DNA of 64,000 nucleotides from an uncultured Alteromonadaceae bacterium (GTDB taxonomy: Bacteria > Pseudomonadota > Gammaproteobacteria > Enterobacterales > Alteromonadaceae). Made by a program: the position numbers and the translations under genes. The notes under the pieces were generated by a model, which searched no databases, was not told where the DNA came from, and saw only the letters and a list, made by a program, of their open reading frames with translations. Shown here piece by piece: positions 1-7,876 of this stretch. How positions within the stretch are numbered: position 1 is the stretch's first letter; each line of letters starts with the position of its first letter. The stretch lies in the NCBI GenBank assembly GCA_947501935.1, contig CANMXU010000002.1:62001-126000 (forward strand), given 5' to 3'.

Positions 1-2208
1 AGAAAGCCCGTGACCAAAAACAAAGTTGGGCTTGATATTTTGCTGTTCGAACCAGCGATATCCAATAAATACTCCCTCGCTATATAACGATTCGGTGGCG
101 TTATAGTCATTTAAGGCAATAGGTGCAGTATCTGCTAATTTTTTCGGTAAGGTGATTGGCATTTTACCACTCGGGTTAACGTCACCAAATAGTACATCAG
201 CAAAAGCATTACCTGCTTCCATACCCCCATACCAACCCCAAACCAGTGCGTTAGCTTGTTCAGTCCAGGGCATTTCTACTGCAGAACCCGCTACCATTAA
301 CACTACTGTATTAGGGTTCACCGCCAATAGCTTGCTGATAATTTCATCTTGCGAGCTGGGCAAGCTCATATCAGTACGATCTATCGCTTCGCGATCATCG
401 CCATGGCTTAAGCCACCAATATAAATTACGGCATCGGCATTTTTAGCGGCTTGTAAATATTCAGCCTCAGGAGTAAATAAATTACCTGGTGCGTCCCAGC
501 CTAAAATAAATTGACCTTCACCGCTGTAATTTATTGCAAAGGCATAAGTTTCGCCGGCCTTCAATGCAACTGGATATTCAGTAACCGCTGAATTTTCACC
601 TTGGTAAGTACAGACTTTCTTGCCATTTATTGAAAGCTCAAGTTTACCGTTAACCGATAGTTTTAAAGTATGTACACCCGTTTTAAGCGGTTTAATATCA
701 GCGGTCATAGTAACAAAGTGAGTACCTTGTTTTTTAGTTGCTTGATTGAGTTTATCCGCTTGATATTGCGCGTCAACTTGCCAGTCTTCTTTAAGTAATT
801 CTTTACGTTCACTGTCAGAAAATACTGATAACTGCCAAGCTGGCGTACCGGTCCAATGTCGGCTAGCAACATAATCACTGGCAATTGGTGTGAGTTTATT
901 TGAGCGCGCACGCATTACGCTTATATTCGCTTTTCCAGCGAGTTTATTTTTAATCCCCTGCAATGGGGTAATTTCATAGGCTGATTTAACTTCAGAAGAA
1001 CCGCCACCTTGACCATGTTTTTTATCGGCATTCGGGCCAATCACCAGCACATTTTTCAACTTGTTAGCATTTAGCGGCAGCACTTGATTATTGTTTTTTA
1101 ACAACACTACGCCTTGTGCAGCTATGGTGCGGGCAATTTGTCGATGCTCTTCAGTATTTCTTGCACCTAATAAACGTTGTTTGTCCATCAAACCAACACG
1201 TAATTGCAAACGTAAAACTCGTCTAACTTTGTCATCAAGTACCGCTAATGGTATTTTTCCAGACTCAATCGCGGCTAATAATGGTTTGCCAAAAAAATAT
1301 TCGTCATAAGTATCAACCTTAGTACCCATTTCTAAATCGAGGCCATTCACAGCTGCATCATAGGTATTAATATCAACATTCCAGTCAGTTAATAAGACTC
1401 CGTCAAAACCCCAATCGCCTTTGAGAATGTCCATCACTAAATGTTTACTTTGATTAACATTAGTACCGTAATATTCGTTATATGCGCCCATTACGCTATA
1501 AACCTTGGCCTCTTTTACCGCCGCTTCAAACGCGGGTAAATACACTTCACGCAAGGTACGTTCATCGGGTTTGGCATTTACGCCAATACGATTTAGCTCT
1601 TGAGTATTTAAGGCGTAATGTTTTACATTGGCGGAAACATCTTGGTTTTGAATGGCGATAATTTCTGGCACTACCAATTTAGCGGCAAGAATTGGGTCTT
1701 CGCCCATGTATTCAAAATTTCGGCCATACAAAGGCAAGCGAGCTAAGTTAATGCCCGGGCCAAGAATAATATCTTTACCGCGATCGCGGGCTTCGCTACC
1801 TAATACTTTGCCATGTAAACTTGCCATGTTTACATCCCAACTAGCAGCAACTGAGGTTAAATGCGGTAAATAAGTAGAGTCATCATCAGTCCAACCGGCG
1901 GAATCCCAGCTATGTCGTTTTATTTGATGACGAACACCATGCGGGCCATCAGATAGCCAAAGCTCAGGTATACCTAATCTTTCAATGGCATTAATTTGAA
2001 ACTTGCCACTGGCATGCACTAAGGAAATTTTTTCTTCTAAGGTGAGTTGACTGAGCAATAATTCAACCTGACTTTCTGTTTTCGCTAAACGCTCAGCTTT
2101 ATTTTTTTGATATTGCTCATCTGTTGGTTGCGCTTTTAATTGCCCCATACTTAACCACATCGCCATTAAAGCAAACAACGTTAACTGGAATTTATTTTCG
2201 TTTTTCAT
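1..2208 (-). CDS. Glycoside hydrolase family 3 beta-glucosidase with PA14 insert, C-terminus cut by window edge
   Basis: This enzyme likely removes terminal beta-linked glucose from oligosaccharides in the periplasm or at the cell surface. 736 residues are visible. A Sec signal peptide covers about residues 1-26 and ends in LKA. The GH3 (alpha/beta)8 domain follows, with the nucleophile region VLLTDW and Asp275 as predicted nucleophile. The (alpha/beta)6 domain is interrupted at about residues 440-572 by a PA14-like segment, an arrangement known from bacterial and yeast GH3 glucosidases. A late motif GYRWFEQ is present just before the edge, so only the fibronectin-III-like tail should be missing. 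It is the last visible gene of the leftward arm, 16 bases after the CBM9-like gene. Family is secure; exact substrate is inferred from neighbours. Confidence 0.93.
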   Translation of the reverse strand, partial: MKNENKFQLTLFALMAMWLSMGQLKAQPTDEQYQKNKAERLAKTESQVELLLSQLTLEEKISLVHASGKFQINAIERLGIPELWLSDGPHGVRHQIKRHSWDSAGWTDDDSTYLPHLTSVAASWDVNMASLHGKVLGSEARDRGKDIILGPGINLARLPLYGRNFEYMGEDPILAAKLVVPEIIAIQNQDVSANVKHYALNTQELNRIGVNAKPDERTLREVYLPAFEAAVKEAKVYSVMGAYNEYYGTNVNQSKHLVMDILKGDWGFDGVLLTDWNVDINTYDAAVNGLDLEMGTKVDTYDEYFFGKPLLAAIESGKIPLAVLDDKVRRVLRLQLRVGLMDKQRLLGARNTEEHRQIARTIAAQGVVLLKNNNQVLPLNANKLKNVLVIGPNADKKHGQGGGSSEVKSAYEITPLQGIKNKLAGKANISVMRARSNKLTPIASDYVASRHWTGTPAWQLSVFSDSERKELLKEDWQVDAQYQADKLNQATKKQGTHFVTMTADIKPLKTGVHTLKLSVNGKLELSINGKKVCTYQGENSAVTEYPVALKAGETYAFAINYSGEGQFILGWDAPGNLFTPEAEYLQAAKNADAVIYIGGLSHGDDREAIDRTDMSLPSSQDEIISKLLAVNPNTVVLMVAGSAVEMPWTEQANALVWGWYGGMEAGNAFADVLFGDVNPSGKMPITLPKKLADTAPIALNDYNATESLYSEGVFIGYRWFEQQNIKPNFVFGHGLS

Positions 2209-2224
2209 AAAAATCGATACCTAT

Positions 2225-2977
2225 TTAATGCACTAAATGCAATTGCTCAAAAACATCTGCGGTAATGAAACCTAAATTTTTATCACCATTAACCGGCGTA
2301 ATGGCGGTTGAACCAATAAAGTTTTCTCTGTTTTTACTGCCGTCGTTATCACAATAAGCGAGCATAAAACCAAGCTTTTTCCCTAACGTTAGTTTTACTG
2401 GCTGCTGTTTTTCACTGCTCTTGTGCTGGTATTTATCGCTGTATACAGCAATCGCTACTTCCCAATAAATTTTATTGGGCTGCTCGGCACTTCTTCGCCA
2501 CGTGCTTTTTATATGGTCATTTAATAAAATGAAATTATCAGCACGTGTTTTAGTTGGCTCACCAATATCGACCACTTGGTTATCAAGCGCGATATGATAA
2601 GCAAAAGCATTAAAATTAAATTGATGATTGCCGCCTGAAGCATCTTCATCGATAAATATTTCTAAACAGTCGTCATCCCAATATAAATAAAGCGGGTCGG
2701 CATGTTGATCAAATAAAATATCGTCGGTGATCTCAGCTAACAAATAGAGTCTGTTTTCATCCCACAATAATTTAAATTGTCCGGAAAAATCGTCTGCACT
2801 TGGCTGTTGTCCAAGAATTAATTGATCAAGCGGATACCAGCTTGCCGCTTGCCAAGTAGCCTCATTGGCATAACCGTCAATGGTCATTTTTTCACTGACT
2901 TTTTTAGCTTCGAGCGCAGTTGCACTAAAGGCATAAAAGCTAACTAAGGTGCTCAGGCATAACAATAAATAACGCAT
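2225..2977 (-). CDS. Secreted CBM9-like (DOMON-fold) carbohydrate-binding protein
   Basis: A 250-residue exported protein with a signal peptide at about residues 1-21. The rest looks like one carbohydrate-binding module family 9-like domain: the IDG entry motif at residues 33-35, Trp42, LYLLAEITDD at 77-86 and DDCLEIFID at 102-110. No catalytic domain is present, so it probably binds sugar and does not cleave it. Start is supported by a GAGAG ribosome site six bases upstream. It lies between gluconokinase and the GH3 glucosidase and is likely cotranscribed with both. It may hold oligosaccharides near the periplasmic glucosidase; that role is inference. Family-9-like domains also occur in cytochrome- and xylanase-linked proteins, so ligand is unknown. 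Confidence 0.75.
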   Translation of the reverse strand: MRYLLLCLSTLVSFYAFSATALEAKKVSEKMTIDGYANEATWQAASWYPLDQLILGQQPSADDFSGQFKLLWDENRLYLLAEITDDILFDQHADPLYLYWDDDCLEIFIDEDASGGNHQFNFNAFAYHIALDNQVVDIGEPTKTRADNFILLNDHIKSTWRRSAEQPNKIYWEVAIAVYSDKYQHKSSEKQQPVKLTLGKKLGFMLAYCDNDGSKNRENFIGSTAITPVNGDKNLGFITADVFEQLHLVH

Positions 2978-2989
2978 AAATGCTCTCTT

Positions 2990-3499
2990 TTAATCTAACT
3001 CTTCAGTAATTTTTAATACTTGTGAGCACACTTGGCTAACGTCGCCAGTTAACTCAATCATGTGTACATCGCTTTCTTCAGCTAATGGACATTCCATTGC
3101 TGCAATTTGACTATCAAGCAGCGCTTCACCAAAAAAGTGATTTTGCCTTTGTTGAATCTGCTCAAGAATCCTCTCGCGAGAGCCATTTAAATAAAAAAAA
3201 TGGCTATTAAAGTCTAAGCCCCTAAATCGCTGACGATGCTCACGCTTTAAACCAGAATAAGCTAAAACAACATTTTGACCTTGTTGATAAAGCTTATCTA
3301 AATAAGCAAGAATATCGCTTATCCAAGGCGCTCGCATGTCATCAGTTAACGGTTGATTAGCCGCCATACAAGCTTTTGCTGCTTCGTTATGAAAGTCGTC
3401 AGCTTCAACAAATTGATAGTTAACATGTTTTGCCAATAATGACGCAACCGACGACTTGCCCGTTCCGCTAATCCCCATGACAATAAATAAATTCGTCAT
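2990..3499 (-). CDS. gntK: Gluconokinase (GntK/SKI family)
   Basis: Phosphorylates D-gluconate with ATP to 6-phosphogluconate, in the cytoplasm, feeding the Entner-Doudoroff or pentose phosphate routes. The 169-residue length is normal for the family. The P-loop GISGTGKS is at residues 9-16, followed by the EADDFHN and DDMRAPW segments typical of bacterial gluconokinases. An ATG at 3499 is preferred to a TTG one codon earlier because it sits eight bases from a GAGAG ribosome site. No gluconate permease is next to it. Instead it lies 49 bases after a GH94 gene that would release gluconate inside the cell, which is a strong functional link. Confidence 0.92.
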   Translation of the reverse strand: MTNLFIVMGISGTGKSSVASLLAKHVNYQFVEADDFHNEAAKACMAANQPLTDDMRAPWISDILAYLDKLYQQGQNVVLAYSGLKREHRQRFRGLDFNSHFFYLNGSRERILEQIQQRQNHFFGEALLDSQIAAMECPLAEESDVHMIELTGDVSQVCSQVLKITEELD

Positions 3500-3548
3500 C
3501 AATATTACTCTCTGTGAAAAACCCGATTAAACATTTAAATACATTGGC

Positions 3549-5969
3549 TTACTTCGGCAGTTTTATCTGCAATTTATAGTGCTGCCCAGCCTGTAAATGA
3601 CCAAGGCAATTTCCTTGCACCGGCGTATTATCAAGGGTCATTTCCATTACCGCTACCTGCGCCGATTTTTCAATAACAAACTCGATCACAGCCCCACGAA
3701 ATGCTCGAGTACCTGAAAGTTGATTGATTTTTGTAGGCAATTTAGGTGCAACAGTTAATCCTAATCGACAGCCTTTTAAGCCACATAGCTCTTCCACTAA
3801 ACAACGATAAACCCAAGCCACCGTTCCGGTATTAAATAGCTGGCTAGAACGACCAGCTTGCTCGGGAAATTGATAAAAGGCACCACGGTAATAGTTAGGT
3901 ATAAATACCGGTAGCTGTCCGGTTTTTTCGCATGAGTTAATATCGGGAAGCATTTTTTCAAGCAACTCAAAAGCACGATCGGCTTGATTGGTTTGGTACA
4001 AGGCATAGCAATAAAAAATAGCCGCATGATTATAGACCGAGCCATTTTCTGAAACCCCAGGGTGTTTCTGGGTAATACGGCCAACATCTGCAACCATTTT
4101 GGTATAACTAGGCGCTAACATCATTGCGCCAAACGGCGTCATTAAACGTTCATCAATAGCCGCTAGCATGCTTTTTTGTTGCTGATGATTAGCGGCGCCA
4201 CTTAAAATCGCCCAACTTTGCGCATTAAGAAATATTTTACCTTCGTCATCTTTGTTGGTGCCAAAAACGCGATTGTCGTCGGTAATTCCGCGCGCAAACC
4301 ATTGCTTGTGCCATAAATGTTGATTTACCGCTTGATTGATTGCGGTTGCAGCAAAGCGATACTCACTTAATTGCTTGGTTTTTTCAGCATCAATTAACTG
4401 CTCGTCTAAATATTCTTCAATTAATGCACACCACGACTTTAATGCATAAGCAGTCGCCAAAGATAACCACGCCGATACGCCCTTACCTTTATAGCCGACC
4501 ATATTCATTGGGTCGCACCAGTCGCCTTGAGAAATAAGGCTTAAACCGCGCTCATCGGTGTCATTGAGTAACCAATCAAGAGCGAGTTCTATATGTTTGC
4601 TCACGGTGCATGGTTCGTCGCTATCAACAAAAGTGGTAGTTTCATGCAATATTGAAACATCGCCGGTTTCATCTAAATAAGCTTTCAAACATATAGCCAG
4701 CCATACACCGTGATCAGTATGCGGAATTTGGTTAATATATTTCAGCGTCGCTTCACTGGTCAGTAAAATTCCATCAGGCATTTCACCGTTAAAGTGTTGT
4801 TGGCTTAACGTTAATAAAAACGCCTTTCGGGTATTTTCCGGCGCAATATAAGCCATGCCCATATTATCTTGCACATAATTACGGGTTTGCGGATCGGTTG
4901 TTAAACGATTGACATCACCGTGATAAAAAATTTGCCGAGGCAACCACGCATTAACAAAAGCGCTAAAATCATTTAGGTCACGGTCTTGTTCTTCATTGAT
5001 TGCTAGCGTTAAACAGCCTTTACCTTTATTGAGATATTGCTGGTAAGCGAGCTGTGTAGTTTCACGTTTATCTGCACCCATATATTTGGCTTTTAACTCG
5101 GCGATTTCCTGCTCATCTTTTGCTGGGCCAAATAAAAATTGATTTTCACAGCACTCATTAATTGCCAAGGTTTGCTGAAACTGCATCACTGCCACAGGGG
5201 TTTGATAAATAGCCGCATTATTTGATAAGTGCTCAGCATTAAGCGCATCAGGGTTATGTAAACCGCCTTCCCCTTCAAAAGCTTTTTGATTCGCCAGCCA
5301 AGCCGTTGGTGTTTTATCAGCGATAAAAAAAGTTTTGTCCTTTAATTTTTGATTTTTAAAATAATCTTCCACTTTTTGATAAGCGGTTACCGAGTCAGCA
5401 ACTATAGCGTTTAACTCAAGATTAAAATCGGCTGACTGATTCATCCACGACATATAGCCAATAGAAAAATACGGATAAATACTGATCTTACGAGGTTTAT
5501 CGGTTAAGTTTTTAACCGTAAGACTCCACAGTTCAAGCACATCTTCAGTTGCCAGTGTCACGGTTATTTCAACCGCTAGCCCTAAATGTTCAAGCTGCCA
5601 GCTAATGTTATTTTCACTGGCGTTAAAACAGAAGGCATCCAGAGCAACGCGCATCGGCTCGTAAGGCGCAGAAAAGGTCTCGCCAGTTTGTTCATCTTTT
5701 ATATAAAAGAACCGACCTGGGTGATGACTGTAATAACTATGCTCTGGTTGAATAAAGGTTTTTGCTTCTAAGTTTGGGCCATAAGCATATTTACTGGGCT
5801 CTGGTTGCATAAACTGTGCATTAACATAACCACGACAATTAACTTGCAACAACATGTTTTTATTCCACAAAAAGCTACCTGCATCAGGTAACTGAGTCGG
5901 ACTATGTAATGACACTTGCGCAGGGGAATTTTGCACATTTTTCATGGTAACGGTTGAACGGTTAGGCAT
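3549..5969 (-). CDS. GH94 phosphorylase, probable cellobionic acid phosphorylase
   Basis: GH94 enzymes split beta-glucosides with phosphate, giving alpha-glucose-1-phosphate. The 806 residues span the usual N-terminal beta-sandwich (about 10-310), helical linker, (alpha/alpha)6 barrel (about 370-740) and C-terminal sheet. The catalytic-acid region reads SQGDWCDPMNM with Asp483 and Asp486. Cellobiose and chitobiose phosphorylases usually have DWND here. The N-terminal WNKNMLLQVNCRGY and HHPGRFFYIKDE segments resemble what I recall of cellobionic acid phosphorylases of Xanthomonas and Saccharophagus. The adjoining gluconokinase fits, because cellobionate phosphorolysis yields gluconate. Start overlaps the end of the upstream transporter gene by eight bases; an in-frame ATG at 5945 is an alternative. 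Family is certain; specificity is inferred. Confidence 0.82.
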   Translation of the reverse strand: MPNRSTVTMKNVQNSPAQVSLHSPTQLPDAGSFLWNKNMLLQVNCRGYVNAQFMQPEPSKYAYGPNLEAKTFIQPEHSYYSHHPGRFFYIKDEQTGETFSAPYEPMRVALDAFCFNASENNISWQLEHLGLAVEITVTLATEDVLELWSLTVKNLTDKPRKISIYPYFSIGYMSWMNQSADFNLELNAIVADSVTAYQKVEDYFKNQKLKDKTFFIADKTPTAWLANQKAFEGEGGLHNPDALNAEHLSNNAAIYQTPVAVMQFQQTLAINECCENQFLFGPAKDEQEIAELKAKYMGADKRETTQLAYQQYLNKGKGCLTLAINEEQDRDLNDFSAFVNAWLPRQIFYHGDVNRLTTDPQTRNYVQDNMGMAYIAPENTRKAFLLTLSQQHFNGEMPDGILLTSEATLKYINQIPHTDHGVWLAICLKAYLDETGDVSILHETTTFVDSDEPCTVSKHIELALDWLLNDTDERGLSLISQGDWCDPMNMVGYKGKGVSAWLSLATAYALKSWCALIEEYLDEQLIDAEKTKQLSEYRFAATAINQAVNQHLWHKQWFARGITDDNRVFGTNKDDEGKIFLNAQSWAILSGAANHQQQKSMLAAIDERLMTPFGAMMLAPSYTKMVADVGRITQKHPGVSENGSVYNHAAIFYCYALYQTNQADRAFELLEKMLPDINSCEKTGQLPVFIPNYYRGAFYQFPEQAGRSSQLFNTGTVAWVYRCLVEELCGLKGCRLGLTVAPKLPTKINQLSGTRAFRGAVIEFVIEKSAQVAVMEMTLDNTPVQGNCLGHLQAGQHYKLQIKLPK

Positions 5970-7338
5970 TTACATTTCCTGCAGGTTTATCTTCGGTGTG
6001 AAATAGTTGCTGATGAATATCTTTTAATGTTTGCTCTGTTAGTGGATAACACCAGAGAACCGGAACAGCAATGGCTGCGAATACTGCAGGAATGAGAGTC
6101 ATTAATAAAACAATGCCATTGGCTGAAGCATCACTTTGTACTTGATTGGCGACATAACCTAAGCTTGCCAACAAGGCGCCAATCAACGCCGCCGCCAGCG
6201 CCCCGCCAAGTTTTTGTGCAAATGCCGCCGCAGAAAATACCATCGCGGTTGAGCGCCTACCGGTGCGCCATTGAGAAAAGTCAGCGGTATCGGCGTACAT
6301 GGAAAATACTAAGGGAGATTTTGGCCCTAACGCTAAACCGATCAATATTTGCAGTAAAAACATCAATGCGATGTTATCGCTAGGCACAAAATAAAAAGCC
6401 ACCGACAAAACCGTAACAGCGCTCATTAGCCACATCAGTAATTTGCGTTTGTCCATAAAGCGGGTAAGAAACGGTGTGATCGCTGCGCCAAAAGCTAGGG
6501 CGAGCATATACGCTAAGGCGAAGCTACCGATGAGATCTTCTCGACCAACATAATATTTAAAATAAAAAGTGCCGACACTGCCGCGTATTGAAATAGTCAT
6601 CATTACGATTAGTGCAAGGGAGAACAGTATCAGCCAAGGTTTGTTTTCGCTTAAATCCTTAATGTCTTGCCAAGGGGAGCTTTGTTGATTTTTAGCCGGA
6701 GCAATACGCTCTTTTGTGCCTAAAAAGGTGATCACAAATAACACCGCTGCCATTAAGCCATATAACATCATGGTATATTGCCAGCCGGCCGTTTCATCCC
6801 CTTGGCCTAAATACGTCACGAGTTCTGGCGTCAGGTAAGCGACTAAGCTACCGCCAGAAAAGGCGCCAATAAAACGGAAACTGGTTAAACTGGTTCGGTC
6901 TTGGCTATCAAACGTGATCACCCCTAATAAGGCGCCATAAGGTACATTAATAAAGGTATAAGCAAGCATCATAAAAATATAGGTGCCGTAAGCCCAAATT
7001 AACTTACCGTCTTCACCCACATCAGGCACGGTAAAGGTTAATACCCCTGCCGCAACCATAGGAAGAATGCCCCACAATAAATAAGGCCTAAATTTGCCGT
7101 GCTTGGTTTTTGTGCGATCAGCTAAAGCGCCCATCAGTGGATCAGAAAAGGCGTCAATCAACCGAGTCAATAACATCATAGTACCTACTGCGGCAGGATG
7201 AAGACCAAAAACATCGGTATAAAAAATAAATAAGAAAACATCAAATACCCGCCAATAGAAATTTGAAGCGACATCGCCACAGGCATAAGCTAGTTTTTCA
7301 GTAAAACGCAGCTCTGCTATTTCAGGGTTATTGTTCAT
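5962..7338 (-). CDS. GPH-family sugar:cation symporter (MFS superfamily), candidate cellobionate/beta-glucoside importer
   Basis: A 458-residue inner-membrane carrier with about 12 hydrophobic segments. The loop after helix 2 reads RLIDAFSDPLMGALADRT and continues into KHGKFRPYLLWG, the signature of glycoside-pentoside-hexuronide symporters such as MelB and XylP. It is the first gene of the leftward arm, with an AAAGG ribosome site before its ATG. Its reading frame overlaps the GH94 gene, so the pair is probably translationally coupled. That makes its substrate likely the GH94 substrate, but GPH carriers cannot be assigned by sequence alone. Transcription probably starts in the operator-bearing region upstream. 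Confidence 0.9.
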   Translation of the reverse strand: MNNNPEIAELRFTEKLAYACGDVASNFYWRVFDVFLFIFYTDVFGLHPAAVGTMMLLTRLIDAFSDPLMGALADRTKTKHGKFRPYLLWGILPMVAAGVLTFTVPDVGEDGKLIWAYGTYIFMMLAYTFINVPYGALLGVITFDSQDRTSLTSFRFIGAFSGGSLVAYLTPELVTYLGQGDETAGWQYTMMLYGLMAAVLFVITFLGTKERIAPAKNQQSSPWQDIKDLSENKPWLILFSLALIVMMTISIRGSVGTFYFKYYVGREDLIGSFALAYMLALAFGAAITPFLTRFMDKRKLLMWLMSAVTVLSVAFYFVPSDNIALMFLLQILIGLALGPKSPLVFSMYADTADFSQWRTGRRSTAMVFSAAAFAQKLGGALAAALIGALLASLGYVANQVQSDASANGIVLLMTLIPAVFAAIAVPVLWCYPLTEQTLKDIHQQLFHTEDKPAGNVNA

Positions 7339-7541
7339 TGGATACCTTTTGGGGTCATAACTACCTGGCTTAATTAACCAATAAATAGCTGATGACTTTG
7401 TTTGTAAGTTCTCAATTTATAGCAACAAATATTGCAGTTATTAGCTGCTGTACTTATCACTTCACCACTGCTTTATTCGATATAAGAACACTATATTTCA
7501 TTCAATAAATGTACTTAAATATCGTACAAACGCCTTAACAA

Positions 7542-7555
7542 TGTAAGCGCTTACA
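7542..7555. promoter_or_regulatory. LacI-type operator O1
   Basis: Perfect 14-base palindrome TGTAAGCGCTTACA with a central CG, the form expected for a LacI/GalR-family dimer. It lies 204 bases before the start of the leftward GPH transporter gene. Identical cores occur at 7762, 7814 and (one mismatch) 12633. Confidence 0.8.
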
Positions 7556-7760
7556 AATTAATGCTATTTTTTTCCTATTACAACTAAATTTTTGATTTAA
7601 ATTTCAAATGACATGATAAACCTATGAAATAAAAGAAAATAAAATATTTTTATTTTTAATGCATCCCCGTAAATCATTAGTACACAGCCGCTTTAACAAG
7701 CTTAAAATAAATCACTTTGCAAAAAAAGTGTTGACGAATTGTACAGATTAACTTAACTTT

Positions 7761-7776
7761 ATGTAAGCGCTTACAT
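7761..7776. promoter_or_regulatory. LacI-type operator O2
   Basis: Perfect 16-base palindrome ATGTAAGCGCTTACAT. It ends seven bases upstream of the -35 element assigned to the TonB-receptor promoter. It is 53 bases (about five helical turns) from O3 centre to centre, so simultaneous binding on one face of the DNA is possible. Confidence 0.82.
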
Positions 7777-7782
7777 AACAGT

Positions 7783-7811
7783 TTTACATCTAGCAATTTT
7801 TTTTGTATTAT
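7783..7811 (+). promoter_or_regulatory. Sigma70-like promoter of the TonB-receptor operon
   Basis: The -35 element TTTACA (7783-7788) and -10 element TATTAT (7806-7811) each match the consensus at five of six positions and are separated by the ideal 17 bases. The expected start point near 7818 falls inside operator O3. The leader to the receptor ATG would be about 60 bases. This is a sequence prediction, not mapped. Confidence 0.6.
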
Positions 7812-7813
7812 GT

Positions 7814-7827
7814 TGTAAGCGCTTACA
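7814..7827. promoter_or_regulatory. LacI-type operator O3 over the predicted transcription start
   Basis: Perfect palindrome TGTAAGCGCTTACA beginning two bases after the predicted -10 element. A repressor bound here would block promoter clearance or RNA polymerase binding for the TonB-receptor gene. Confidence 0.82.
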
Positions 7828-7876
7828 TAGATAACAACACAAGAATAGTGTTTTCTTAAGCTCGGGGGACTATAAA

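Larger units (their letters stand above)
7339..7876. promoter_or_regulatory. Divergent regulatory region of the beta-glucoside locus
   Basis: A 538-base gene-free, very AT-rich region between the leftward transporter operon and the rightward TonB-receptor operon. It holds three copies of a GC-centred palindrome, at 7542-7555, 7761-7776 and 7814-7827, and a good sigma70-type promoter for the receptor. The copy at 7542 is on the transporter side and the other two are on the receptor side, which fits coordinate control of both arms. No convincing minus-strand promoter could be assigned. No coding sequence of note was seen. Confidence 0.75.

Noticed and set aside
3549..5969. Assignment of the GH94 gene as an ordinary cellobiose phosphorylase
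   Set aside because: Active-site GDWCDPMN and the coupled gluconokinase fit cellobionic acid phosphorylase better; kept as an alternative only.
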